Shown here: piece after piece, positions 26,320-36,189 of the stretch
How the letters are laid out: the number at the start of each line of letters is the position of its first letter
Numbering within the stretch: position 1 is the first letter of the stretch
From: Desulfurococcaceae archaeon
GTDB lineage: Archaea; Thermoproteota; Thermoprotei_A; Sulfolobales; NBVN01
DNA: 40,912 nucleotides
Assembly (NCBI GenBank): GCA_020833255.1
Contig: JAJHQR010000006.1
Coordinates: forward strand, 1 to 40,912
Direction of reading: 5' to 3'
Made by a program: the position numbers and the translations under genes
The notes under the pieces: model-generated
What the model saw: only the letters and a program-made list of their open reading frames with translations
Database searches by the model: none
Told to the model about the DNA's origin: nothing

Positions 26320-27492
26320 CTAGCCGACCTCAAGCAACTCAACAGCTTTAAGGCCTATACTAGCTACCTCGCTGGGTAGTGGTAGGTAACCGGGGACCAT
26401 GCGTTTCTGACCGTCGGTAAGGATCCATCTTATGAATTCCTTCAACGCTTGAACTAGCTGGGCGTCCGCGTACTTCTTGTACACGAATATGTAGGAGAAC
26501 GAGACTATCGGGTATGAGTTACTGCCTCTCGTATTCATCATGCGGTATAAAGCGTCACTCCAATCATCTAGAGGGGATTGAGGAAGTTCCCCGACAGCGT
26601 TGATGAGCGCGCTTTTAATGGTTTCTTCCGTAGGCTTAACACAAACACCTTCAAGATTCTTGATAGCTGCTGTAGGTAGTCTTTGAGTTATGGCGTAGCT
26701 TAACTCAACGTAACCTATGGAGTACGGCGTGGTCTTCACGACCTGAGTCACTCCCTCATTCCCTTTACCGCCGACACCCCTACCAACCCTATCAACAGGC
26801 CAGTCCACTGTCAGACCTACTAGGTCGTTGGTCCACGTGTCCGGCGCGGCTTTATTAAGGTATGTCGTGAATACTGAGGTGGTCCCGCTGGAGTCCGACC
26901 TATGAACCGCCACGATCTCCTCGCTCGGTAAGACGTCTTTAAGTCCTGGGTTGATGGCTAAGATCCTCTCATCATTCCAATACCTGATCTCCCCCTTGTA
27001 GATTAAGGCTATCACCTCACCACTCAAGCACAACGTAGTTCCTTCCGGTAGGTTCGGTAAGTTATATATGATCGCTACGGATCCTACGACTACCGGGATC
27101 TGCATTACCTCACCTCTATACCTACTATAGAGTTCCTTAGATAGTGGCGGGTCACTGCCGGCGAAGTGAACTACCTTGTTGAAGAACATGTCTCTACCCG
27201 CACCACTACCCACGCTCTGGTACTCCACTCTAATACCCTTGATCTCCGTGAATGACCTAGCCCACTCGAGCATCTGAGGTGCTAGGAATGTAGCACCAGC
27301 TCCTGATATGAGTACTTGAGACTGTGTTGGCGTGGTCGTGGGCGTCGTAGTTGGTGTGGTTGTAGGGGTTACTTGAGGCGCGCTCATGAAGTTATAGACC
27401 ACTACCGCGACAACTGCAACCACTACCAGGGATGCAACCACTATTATTGAGGTCTTGCTTAAGGCCTTAGCCAACCTACTCGTTTTACTCAC
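26320..27492 (-). CDS. pstS: Phosphate ABC transporter substrate-binding protein, TM-anchored with Thr/Pro linker
   Basis: ISGAGATFLAPQMLEWARSF, VGSGAGRDMF, HRSDSSGTTSVFTTYL. Confidence 0.93.
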   Translation of the reverse strand: MSKTSRLAKALSKTSIIVVASLVVVAVVAVVVYNFMSAPQVTPTTTPTTTPTTTPTQSQVLISGAGATFLAPQMLEWARSFTEIKGIRVEYQSVGSGAGRDMFFNKVVHFAGSDPPLSKELYSRYRGEVMQIPVVVGSVAIIYNLPNLPEGTTLCLSGEVIALIYKGEIRYWNDERILAINPGLKDVLPSEEIVAVHRSDSSGTTSVFTTYLNKAAPDTWTNDLVGLTVDWPVDRVGRGVGGKGNEGVTQVVKTTPYSIGYVELSYAITQRLPTAAIKNLEGVCVKPTEETIKSALINAVGELPQSPLDDWSDALYRMMNTRGSNSYPIVSFSYIFVYKKYADAQLVQALKEFIRWILTDGQKRMVPGYLPLPSEVASIGLKAVELLEVG

Positions 27493-27499
27493 CGAGACT

Positions 27500-27540
27500 T
27501 GTTTTCCGGCTTTCTTTATATTCTATAGATACGGAAAACA
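27500..27540. promoter_or_regulatory. Inverted repeat TGTTTTCCG-N23-CGGAAAACA flanking the pstS TATA region
   Basis: Perfect 9-bp arms at 27500-27508 and 27532-27540. Confidence 0.55.
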
Positions 27541-27613
27541 CGTAATATATTGAGTGCTTAAACCAATATTTCATTTATATATTTTACATAGGGATATATG
27601 TCGGGGTGTTTAA

Positions 27614-28603
27614 ATGAGGTATAGGAGGAGGGTCCAGGTAGTCGGCGGGTCTACCTACGTCGTCTCCCTACCTAAGGAGTGGGTTAGGGATACTGGGTTG
27701 AAGCACGGCTCGGAGGTAGTTATTGAGGTAATGCCTGACCTAACCTTAAGGATCTACTCAGGCGATAAGGGTGGTGAGAGATTTGAGTTAGAGACTGAGT
27801 TAGAGGTTAGCGATGATTTTGAGTTAAGCGTCGCTATGCTGATTGCTTCGTACGTGGTCGGGTATAGGAAGCTCACTATAGCGTGCGGTGGGTGCTCGCC
27901 CGATAGGTTGGAAGCACTCGTCAAGAGAGTTACTGAGATAACCATAGGTTTAGAAGTTATTGAGAAGAGTGAGAGATACGCGGTTCTCAGGTGTTTAGCT
28001 GACGTGTCAACACTATCCCTCGCGGAGGCCTTGAATACCTTGACTAGACTCACCATCAGGTCTTTCGAGGACGTAGAACACATGATATCCACGGGGGATC
28101 TTAACCGGGTTGACGAGGTTCTCGAGAGAGATAGCCTCATCGACAAGCTATACCTCTACGGGCTAAGACAATTAAACGAGGTCTTACTCGGTATGACTAA
28201 CTACGCGTCAGTAGGTCTAGGCAGCGTTGCTGAGGTGACTTACTGGGCCATGATATTCAGATTCCTTGAGAGAATAGCTGACCACTTAGCAACGATAGCT
28301 AAGAATATCAAGGAGTTAAGGCACGCAGACCCAGCAACACTACTTAAGTATATTAAGTCATTACGTAGTAAGTATGACGAAGTAACCAAGAACCTGCTAC
28401 TCAAACAAAAAACTGAGGATTTAAGCAAGTTCGGTGTCTTGATTAGCGAGTTAAGAGGGTTTGAAGCAGAGGTAGGTAGGGATTCAGCAACGCTGGGTAT
28501 AAGCGCTGAGGACCTTATAAGAATCTCAGCCCACTTAAGAGACATAATAGAGTTGCTGATAGACATGCACGCGTTGAAGAAACTACTAGCTGAGGCCACC
28601 TAG
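27614..28603 (+). CDS. AbrB-like DNA-binding domain fused to PhoU domain (phosphate regulator)
   Basis: RRRVQVVGGSTYVVSLPKEWVRDTGLKHGSEVVIEV AbrB fold; C-terminal PhoU repeats. Confidence 0.85.
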   Translation: MRYRRRVQVVGGSTYVVSLPKEWVRDTGLKHGSEVVIEVMPDLTLRIYSGDKGGERFELETELEVSDDFELSVAMLIASYVVGYRKLTIACGGCSPDRLEALVKRVTEITIGLEVIEKSERYAVLRCLADVSTLSLAEALNTLTRLTIRSFEDVEHMISTGDLNRVDEVLERDSLIDKLYLYGLRQLNEVLLGMTNYASVGLGSVAEVTYWAMIFRFLERIADHLATIAKNIKELRHADPATLLKYIKSLRSKYDEVTKNLLLKQKTEDLSKFGVLISELRGFEAEVGRDSATLGISAEDLIRISAHLRDIIELLIDMHALKKLLAEAT

Positions 28604-28613
28604 GTGCGGGAAG

Positions 28614-29060
28614 TTGAGGTTATGGTCCATACACCCAAAATACCTAGATACTCAAGGACTTCTCGCATTATGGAGGGAGGGCCTACTAGCTCAGAAAGTC
28701 TTGTTAGGACTTACCAAGGGTTACGTGAATCACCCACAGCTAATCAGATTTAAGCGGACTACGAATCCTCCACTATATATTGGGACGTACCTATACTACG
28801 TATACCTAGAAGGTATTAGAAGAGGGTACATGTTTAATTCAAGCAAGATAAGAGCGTACGACCTAACTCTAGAGAGAATCCCTGTTACGGTGGGTCAGCT
28901 GAGGTACGAGCACCAACACTTACTAAATAAGTTAAGAACGCGTTCCCCAACCCACTATGGTGTGATAAAGGAGCTTAGAGACATAGAACCACATCCCCTC
29001 TTCAAGCTAGTTCCTGGAGACGTGGAACCTTGGGAGAGGAGGGGTTCAGCTCTCATATGA
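28614..29060 (+). CDS. Pyrimidine dimer DNA glycosylase-family protein (Pyr_excise)
   Basis: MRLWSIHPKYLDTQGLLALWREGLLAQKVLLGLTKGYVNHPQLIRF; TTG start. Confidence 0.8.
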   Translation: MRLWSIHPKYLDTQGLLALWREGLLAQKVLLGLTKGYVNHPQLIRFKRTTNPPLYIGTYLYYVYLEGIRRGYMFNSSKIRAYDLTLERIPVTVGQLRYEHQHLLNKLRTRSPTHYGVIKELRDIEPHPLFKLVPGDVEPWERRGSALI

Positions 29061-29164
29061 GTTCATATAACTTGATGTGGTCATTGCCTCATTTTGTGGG
29101 TGCTCGTGGTTTACTGTCTTAGCTGGTGTTCGTTTAATTGTTTTATGGATTTGGCTCGCGTGAT

Positions 29165-29491
29165 TCAGTAACTACTCTTAAGTATCTTCTCCCTGAGCTC
29201 GTAAATCAGCATGCTTTTGAGTTCGTATTTGTGTAGTCTCGTTAGGTGTAGGTACATGCCTTTCTTAGTGAAGGGTCCTTTACCGCAGATGTTGCAGTAT
29301 AGTGACGCGCCCTCAAGTCTGGAAACCTCCTTAGCCACGGACTCTATGACTTCGAGAGATATCTTAGCTATTGAGGAGCCCGTCACCACCCTTAACTTAT
29401 CGACGTTTATGCTCTTGTTTGACGCTTTCCTAGCCAGGAAGTCTATGAGGCGTTCCGATAGAGGGTCTAGCTTGGAAGCGTTAAGACCCAC
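29165..29491 (-). CDS. Small C2H2 zinc-finger protein
   Basis: YCNICGKGPFTKKGMYLHLTRLH. Confidence 0.7.
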   Translation of the reverse strand: MGLNASKLDPLSERLIDFLARKASNKSINVDKLRVVTGSSIAKISLEVIESVAKEVSRLEGASLYCNICGKGPFTKKGMYLHLTRLHKYELKSMLIYELREKILKSSY

Positions 29492-30002
29492 TTAAACCAC
29501 CTACACAAACGGCTAGCGCCGTCGCTATTAATTGAAGGACTTTCGACGGTTCAGGATCCTCGAGTATGGACCTAACCACCTTCGTCTCCCGCGGGTCCAC
29601 ACCTATCAAGTTGAGGAATCTGTGAAGCAGGTCGCGAGCCTCCCCCACGCTAGCAACACCTAAATCAACCTTCTTCCTCAGACTAACCGCCTCACTAAGT
29701 ATATCGGCAAGCTCCGAATCACTATACTCTACCTCCCACAACTTCCTCGCACACACCCCCAACTCACTAGCTAAGCCGTTGACGTAATTGTTAGTGCTTA
29801 ACTTAGTTACGAGCTCGCCGACACTCAACTTAACCAGAGGCATTATCTCCTGAGCTAAGTCCTCGTAACCTAGACGCTTCACGACCAAGTAAGTCGATAA
29901 CGTAAGCGTGAAGTACTCCACCGCAGAATCCTCCAAGCTACTCTCAAGACCCTCGAAAGACTCAAGATCCTTTAGCATAGATTCCGTCAAGTAAGCCCCC
30001 AT
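29481..30002 (-). CDS. Hypothetical protein (possibly replication-associated; helical)
   Basis: 173-aa ORF overlapping the zinc-finger gene by 11 nt. Confidence 0.6.
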   Translation of the reverse strand: MGAYLTESMLKDLESFEGLESSLEDSAVEYFTLTLSTYLVVKRLGYEDLAQEIMPLVKLSVGELVTKLSTNNYVNGLASELGVCARKLWEVEYSDSELADILSEAVSLRKKVDLGVASVGEARDLLHRFLNLIGVDPRETKVVRSILEDPEPSKVLQLIATALAVCVGGLSGS

Positions 30003-30151
30003 AAATTAATCTCCCCACTCCTGCAAGCGATTTAATTACATACACCAATAAAACACTTGAGGATCTCTATTCTTTCAATCAACGTATTATTAGCGGGTAA
30101 CGTAATACCTAGCGATCACTCAAGAACTCGCTAAGACATCGTTTAAGGCGC

Positions 30152-30838
30152 TCACTCCTCGTATATGTCGTAGTATTCTTCCGTGAAGTATTTATCGTAT
30201 TGATGTACGGGTATCATGAGGTCTGAGCAAAAATCTTCCGCTACCGCAACCTTCCGCAACTCATTAACGTCTACCTCCAAGTCTTTAGGGGGGTTGATGA
30301 CCTCCTTCTCAACACTCACGTAACCTCCCGGGTCCTCCCTAAGTCCTACGAGCACTACGGGCTTCCCCAAAACCCAAGCGAATACCTCGGCTTGCTTCCT
30401 AGCGTACTCGTTTATCGGGTAAAGCTTGAACTCGTAGTAAGTGTCTGTAGTCTCGTCGTAGAGGTCTGGCTGAGCAGCTACGAATAAAGAGTTAGTGAGT
30501 TCCTTAAACCTAGTCCTCGGCTTCTCACCGACCACACCTGCTTTAAGGAGTGCGGCGTAAGCTCTGTAAGCTTTAAGGATTAAGTCCCGCTTGTAGATAC
30601 CCTCAGCCCTCAACCTAGCCGCGACCTTCCTAATAAACCATTTAGATATTTGCGCGTACCAAGCCCACCGATATACGTGGTTAGCGAGAGCGTACTCCTC
30701 CTCAAAGATCTTGCCAAACCTTAACGACACCTCATCCCCCTCAGGAGGCTTACTCAGCAACTTAGCAACATCCGAAGCTTTAACAACCAAAACCTCAACG
30801 ATCTTACCGCACTCCCCCAACTCCTCCTCATCAAGCAA
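30152..30838 (-). CDS. PD-(D/E)XK-like nuclease-fold hypothetical protein
   Basis: AAQPDLYDETTDTYYEFKLYPINEYARKQAEVFAWVLGKPVVLVGL (D...ExK, Cas4/RecB-like arrangement). Confidence 0.6.
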   Translation of the reverse strand: MLDEEELGECGKIVEVLVVKASDVAKLLSKPPEGDEVSLRFGKIFEEEYALANHVYRWAWYAQISKWFIRKVAARLRAEGIYKRDLILKAYRAYAALLKAGVVGEKPRTRFKELTNSLFVAAQPDLYDETTDTYYEFKLYPINEYARKQAEVFAWVLGKPVVLVGLREDPGGYVSVEKEVINPPKDLEVDVNELRKVAVAEDFCSDLMIPVHQYDKYFTEEYYDIYEE

Positions 30839-31043
30839 GTGACCACGACCTCTCAGATAAAGCTTACTGAAAGGAAAAATTAAATCCGTGGCTCACTCCA
30901 GCAACGATAACACCCACCTATTTATTGGAAGTGCTTCAAAGCTTATGATTCTTTTCATGATGTTTCAGCGGTTTGAGTAGTTCCCAATTGATGAGGGAAA
31001 GCCCTAGAAGACGCAGAACCTCGCTATCCGCTGTGGAGGGACG

Positions 31044-32546
31044 TCAGCTCTTTCTACTCACGACTAGCTTTAGGCTTACGGAGACTTCACCGGCTAACCA
31101 CATGCTGATAGTGTTTATTATTTCCTTCCACTTCCTCAGAACCTCAAGTATTTTCGTGTGCGGTGTTACTAGGTAGTAGACCAGCATTACTAGGGTTATG
31201 TAGAATAGGGGGACTACCTGCACTGCGTAGAAGCTGTACTGCGTTTTACCGCCCAGGAACCATAAAGCCACGTACGCTAGGTAGGTGAGCCAGGTGAAGG
31301 AGTAGCTAACGCCTCTGTCCGGCAACTCCCTTATCACCGGGATGACCAAGATTGAGAGGGTTGCTGTGAGGAGGTATAGGATGGGGTTGCCTGAAGCTAT
31401 TAAGTCGGCCACGAACTCCCCCCTACTCTGATCCCACACGTAGTGTAGTGGGAAGGGGTTCCTACCTATCAGCCAGTCCCACGGCATCGCTTGCGGGGGT
31501 CCCTCAGTAGTCTTAACGCTTAAGTGCCACCTGAACGCTCCCTCAACGGAGGAAGACCACCACAGAAGGAAGCCGTCTTTAAGGATGTACGGAATGCCTA
31601 AAACGATCAGCACAGCTATAGGCAAGTAAATGAATAATAGGAGAACTTTAGCTGGCTTGTCTCTCCTAACCCAATGCAGGAGCGCGGGTATCGCGGGGAA
31701 AGCACCGCTAAACTTGCTCGCGAAGCCTAACCCTATTGAGGTAGCAGTGAGTCCTAGACTACCCCTCAGCGTGAAGTATAGGGTTAAGACAGTGAATAGA
31801 GACACGAAGATATCCAGCATAGCCACCATACTTAAAGACCTGAAAGTCTTGTCGAGAGCTGTTATTAAGGCTGCTGTGAAGCCCAGGAAAGGCCAGACAT
31901 CTTCCTTAATCACCTCCCTGAATACGAGGAATATAACCAGCAAAACCAAAGAGCCCGCAATCACTGACGGTATCCTCCATAGTGAGGGGGAGTCCCCGAC
32001 GAAGAACATCGTGAAGGCTATAAGGTACTTGACTAGTGGTGGGTGTTCGAAGTTCATGTAGTCTAGAATACCCTCAGCGTTCGGGTAGCAATAACCTACG
32101 ACAACCCTCCTAACACCAGGGTATGAGCTTAGGTTGCTGAGGGTTGCCGGGTTAATCTCCGCGCAGATCGCCGGGAGAAACTTCCCGTCAGACCTAAACT
32201 TATAGTATGACTCGTCCTTCACCAAGCTCCCGCTAAGATTTAACACCACGTATTCTTTAACGCTTGCAACAGTCTTCAAATACTCACTCTCTATGGAAGA
32301 CCTAACCAACTCCACGGTCACAACGATCTTGTCAGCAGATATCGAGGCAGGTCTTAAGCCTAAGTATTTTATGAGGGTATTCCTAGCGGAACTCACGTAC
32401 CAACACTCATCAGATATGTAATCATCTATCCCGGCAACGTAACTATACGTCAAGTAAGCATAGGTTGCCGGTAACGCGGCAACCAGCGCCAAAGCCAGTA
32501 AGTAGATCCAACGCTTCCTCAAACCTAGACGCGCCACCCCAACCAC
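31044..32546 (-). CDS. GT39/PMT-like membrane glycosyltransferase
   Basis: Multi-TM; MNFEHPPLVKYLIAFTMFFVGDSPSLWRIPSVIAG; exported DE-type motif IDDYISDECWYV. Confidence 0.75.
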   Translation of the reverse strand: MVGVARLGLRKRWIYLLALALVAALPATYAYLTYSYVAGIDDYISDECWYVSSARNTLIKYLGLRPASISADKIVVTVELVRSSIESEYLKTVASVKEYVVLNLSGSLVKDESYYKFRSDGKFLPAICAEINPATLSNLSSYPGVRRVVVGYCYPNAEGILDYMNFEHPPLVKYLIAFTMFFVGDSPSLWRIPSVIAGSLVLLVIFLVFREVIKEDVWPFLGFTAALITALDKTFRSLSMVAMLDIFVSLFTVLTLYFTLRGSLGLTATSIGLGFASKFSGAFPAIPALLHWVRRDKPAKVLLLFIYLPIAVLIVLGIPYILKDGFLLWWSSSVEGAFRWHLSVKTTEGPPQAMPWDWLIGRNPFPLHYVWDQSRGEFVADLIASGNPILYLLTATLSILVIPVIRELPDRGVSYSFTWLTYLAYVALWFLGGKTQYSFYAVQVVPLFYITLVMLVYYLVTPHTKILEVLRKWKEIINTISMWLAGEVSVSLKLVVSRKS

Positions 32547-32588
32547 TATAAAGATGTGGAGAACGTTTAAATAAAGTCTGAAGAGACT

Positions 32589-32639
32589 CAGCTTCGCAGG
32601 GCTTCCTCACAGACGTCCGTGTCGGAGGTTCTCATCACC
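32589..32639 (-). ncRNA. C/D-box sRNA candidate (2'-O-methylation guide)
   Basis: Minus strand: C GTGATGA - 12 nt - D' CGGA - 5 nt - C' GTGAGGA - 12 nt - D CTGA. Confidence 0.65.
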
Positions 32640-32782
32640 ACTTAATCACTCTTAACACTGGTTAAAACTATTTCTAGCTTAGTTATTAATCAGTGCTAGG
32701 GAATCACGAATCGATGCTTTCCCCTTCCTCAAGCAAAACTTATAAGCTTGTTTCACACCATAAATGACGAGGCTCTCGAGTT

Positions 32783-34039
32783 ATGGTAGCATTTAAGGTT
32801 GCTGATTTAGGGTTAAGTGAGGCCGGGTTTAAGATTATTGAGTGGGCTGAGAGGCACATGCCCGTCTTAATGAGGCTTAAGAACGAGTTTATGAGGGAGA
32901 AACCCTTAAGCGGTGTTAGGGTTGCCGCCGTTCTCCACGTGACTAAAGCTACCGCAGTCTTAGTGAGGGTTCTGGTTAGCGGCGGTGCTGAGGTTTGGTT
33001 AGCGGGGAGTAACCCCCTCTCCACTCAGGACGCCGTGGCCGCCGCCCTAGCGTCTGAGGGTGTGCACGTGTTCGCTTGGAGGGGGCAGACGCCTGCGGAG
33101 TACTACGAGTGTATATCTAGGGTGGCTTCCTCGGAACCTAACGTAGTCATAGATGATGGTGCGGACCTGCACGCGTACTTACACAGCGAGCGCAGAGACG
33201 TAGGCTCCAGGGTTTGGGGAGGGACTGAAGAGACTACTACAGGAGTTAATAGGTTGAGATCTCTTGAGAGGAGTGGGAGGCTCCTATACCCTGTGATAGC
33301 TGTTAACGACTCGTTAACTAAGTTCATGTTTGATAATAGGTACGGTACGGGGCAGTCAGCGATTGACGGGATACTTAGGGCTACGAACGTTCTCCTAGCA
33401 GGCAAGATCTTCGTGGTGGCCGGGTACGGGTGGGTAGGTAAGGGAATAGCTATGAGAGCGCGTGGCATGGGCGCTAGGGTGGTTGTGACTGAGGTAGATC
33501 CTGTGAGAGCTTTAGAAGCCGTTATGGATGGTTTCGAGGTAATGCCTATGAGTAAGGCTAGCTTGATAGGGGATATCTTCGTCACCGCTACCGGGAATAA
33601 GGGGGTGATTAGGGAGGAGCACTTCAAGGTGATGAAGGACGGGGCAATACTGTGTAACGCAGGACACTTCAACGTGGAGGTAAGCGTTGAAGACCTGGAG
33701 AGGATTTCGGTAGGTAAGAGGGTTGTGAGACCCAACCTAGAAGAGTACTCACTCCCCGACGGCAGGAAGCTCTACCTAATAGGTGAGGGCAGGCTAGTCA
33801 ACCTAGTAGCTGCTGAGGGACACCCCAGCGAGGTAATGGACATGAGCTTCGCTAATCAAGCACTAGCAACCAAGTACATAGTCCTAAACAAGGAGAAGCT
33901 TGAGAAACGCGTTCACGTATTGCCGAGAAGCATAGACGAGAGGATAGCTGAGATTAAGCTAGAGTCAATGAATATAGAAATAGATAAGCTAACGGAGGAG
34001 CAGATAAGGTACTTAACGTCGTGGGAGTACGGGACGTAA
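32783..34039 (+). CDS. ahcY: Adenosylhomocysteinase
   Basis: [70 protein letters not shown]. Confidence 0.95.
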   Translation: MVAFKVADLGLSEAGFKIIEWAERHMPVLMRLKNEFMREKPLSGVRVAAVLHVTKATAVLVRVLVSGGAEVWLAGSNPLSTQDAVAAALASEGVHVFAWRGQTPAEYYECISRVASSEPNVVIDDGADLHAYLHSERRDVGSRVWGGTEETTTGVNRLRSLERSGRLLYPVIAVNDSLTKFMFDNRYGTGQSAIDGILRATNVLLAGKIFVVAGYGWVGKGIAMRARGMGARVVVTEVDPVRALEAVMDGFEVMPMSKASLIGDIFVTATGNKGVIREEHFKVMKDGAILCNAGHFNVEVSVEDLERISVGKRVVRPNLEEYSLPDGRKLYLIGEGRLVNLVAAEGHPSEVMDMSFANQALATKYIVLNKEKLEKRVHVLPRSIDERIAEIKLESMNIEIDKLTEEQIRYLTSWEYGT

Positions 34040-34086
34040 TCCAAGAATAAATACCTCGAAAACTCAATAACTTCGGTGAGTGATCA

Positions 34087-34710
34087 CTGCACGACAAGAC
34101 GACCCCGGGAAGGAATCTCACACTACTGTTGGCGACCATCCTAATATGCGGCATTGCGGTTAACGCGTTAATAGTTGCGGGAAGCAGCTTAACGAACTAT
34201 AATTTCATCACGTTCGGTTCTAAGACATGCCCCCACTGCAAGAACCTGCACGACTTCTTCAGCAAAAACTACCAAGGTAGGTATTGCTTTTTCTGGGTTG
34301 AGGACTCTGACGGCTCAAGACTTTTTTACGAGTTATATACTGTGGAGATCAATCACGGCTTAAGTCAAGGTTACGCATACGCGGTCCCGCAAACACTAGT
34401 ACTCAGGGACGGGGCCCCTATCGCGGTGGTTATAGGGGAGGTAACGGATGTTGGGTTCTGGAACCAGCTAGTATCGAGTGACGTTACGGGCGAGATCCCG
34501 ATCTATCTCGGGAGCAACAAGCATAATGTCGTGTTACCTAATGAGTCGCTCGCGAAACTCCTCTCAGACCTGGAGAAAGCCGTTCAAACACAGACCTCCC
34601 AGACCCCTCAACCAAACAATAATGCCTCACTTAGCTTAATCGGGTTAGGCTTAGTGATAGTCGGTATTGCCGCTCTCGTATTGTATGTCGTGAAGCGCGT
34701 GACTTCATGA
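34087..34710 (+). CDS. Membrane-anchored thioredoxin-like protein (CPHC)
   Basis: FITFGSKTCPHCKNLHDFF with N- and C-terminal TMs; ORF track starts at TTG 34129, but in-frame CTG at 34087 has a well spaced GGTGAG. Confidence 0.7.
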   Translation: MHDKTTPGRNLTLLLATILICGIAVNALIVAGSSLTNYNFITFGSKTCPHCKNLHDFFSKNYQGRYCFFWVEDSDGSRLFYELYTVEINHGLSQGYAYAVPQTLVLRDGAPIAVVIGEVTDVGFWNQLVSSDVTGEIPIYLGSNKHNVVLPNESLAKLLSDLEKAVQTQTSQTPQPNNNASLSLIGLGLVIVGIAALVLYVVKRVTS

Positions 34711-34722
34711 GAATCAATTCGT

Positions 34723-36189
34723 TTAGGTCTTAGGTCTCACCAGCTTAGGGATCACGTAACCCGCTAACGTGGTAATCGAAGTTATTATGAGTATTAGTGC
34801 GGAGACCGGTAACCCGTAATAAGAGGTTAGGAAGGTTCTCCTAGGTCCTAAAGTTAGTGCGAAGCCGAAAGCTGTGGAAGCCCCTACCAGTAGTGAGAGT
34901 AACGCAGCCCCCCTCTGAACCCTCCCCCTACTCTCGTGAGGCGCTAACCAAGCAGCTATGGTTACTGGAGCTAGCGGGAGTAGCAGGACGGAGGTGAGTA
35001 CTGAGAGGTCTACGACGAACCCTAGCCTCAGATACGCTAGGTAGGCTGAGGCGATCGTTAGCAACGCTACTACGGTGTTAGATAGCTTGAAGACGCTTAC
35101 GCCGCTCACGCCGCGCTTCTCTATTAGGTCTCTGACGAAGGAGGAAGCCACCGTGAGTATTATTGAGTCGGCCGTGCTGACGGCCGCGGCCAGTATCGAC
35201 ACGTATATGAAGGAAGCCAGCACTGGGTGAAGCCTAGATATTAGTGTTGGAGTCACCGAGTCTTGCTTACTGACGAACCCGAAAAGACCTAACTCTGTGA
35301 GACCCCTTGCTAAGAGTCCAACGCAGACGACCGCGATCGTGTATATGAAGCCGTATGCAGAGAATAGCACGACGGACTTCTTATAAGACCCCATGTCTTT
35401 ATGGACGTACAACCTCACAACTACTTGAGGGTTCGTGGCCGCGAAGAATACCCACGGTATCGTGTAAGCTAGGAAGGTTGGTAGGGTCCAGAAACTAGTT
35501 ATGCTTAGGAAGCCTTTCTCGCTTAACACGCTCATGACTTGATTCACCGTAGTACCTGATGACGGCGCCACGTTGTATAGTAGCGAGAATATCAGGGCTG
35601 CCGCGGCGGACAGCATCCAAATACCTTGGTAAGCGTCCGTGGTAGCAACACTCCACATACCAGCTAAAACAGTCCATACCAACGTGAGAGCGCTCATTAC
35701 TACGATGCCTGCCTCATACCCTGCCCCGAGACTCTCGAAAATCGCGGCAACACCGACCATCTGCGCCGTGACGTAGGGTATCATAGCGACTAGGTATATA
35801 CCTACCACGACATACCCTATCGCTCTAGACCCGTAGAGGTCTGAGAGCATCTCGGACGGGCTGACCCACCCCCTCTCCCTAGCCATGGCCCACACAGTAG
35901 GTCCTAGAACAGCCAGTATTACCACGGTCACCAACAGGTAAGCTAGTTCAAAGCCTAGAGCACCGACCCCGCTAAAGTACGTGAGTCCGACGAGGCCTAC
36001 CATCATGAACGCGCTGTATGTCGTCGCTGCGTAAGTCATGGAAGCCAGGAACCAACCCAGCCTATAACCGGAGACGAAGTAATCCTTACTAGACTTAACA
36101 CCGTAACGTCTCGATAAGTAAGCTATTAAGGAACCTAGCGAGACGTACGCTACCAACATCAAGGAGAATGCGAGTAGTAAGTCACTCAT
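34723..36189 (-). CDS. Sodium:solute symporter family (SSS) transporter
   Basis: SSKDYFVSGYRLGWFLASMTYAATTYSAFMMVGLVG; multi-TM. Confidence 0.88.
   Translation of the reverse strand: MSDLLLAFSLMLVAYVSLGSLIAYLSRRYGVKSSKDYFVSGYRLGWFLASMTYAATTYSAFMMVGLVGLTYFSGVGALGFELAYLLVTVVILAVLGPTVWAMARERGWVSPSEMLSDLYGSRAIGYVVVGIYLVAMIPYVTAQMVGVAAIFESLGAGYEAGIVVMSALTLVWTVLAGMWSVATTDAYQGIWMLSAAAALIFSLLYNVAPSSGTTVNQVMSVLSEKGFLSITSFWTLPTFLAYTIPWVFFAATNPQVVVRLYVHKDMGSYKKSVVLFSAYGFIYTIAVVCVGLLARGLTELGLFGFVSKQDSVTPTLISRLHPVLASFIYVSILAAAVSTADSIILTVASSFVRDLIEKRGVSGVSVFKLSNTVVALLTIASAYLAYLRLGFVVDLSVLTSVLLLPLAPVTIAAWLAPHESRGRVQRGAALLSLLVGASTAFGFALTLGPRRTFLTSYYGLPVSALILIITSITTLAGYVIPKLVRPKT

Noticed and set aside
30955-31015. 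Possible C/D sRNA (ATGATGT ... TTGATGA)
   Set aside because: No D or D' box at the required spacing
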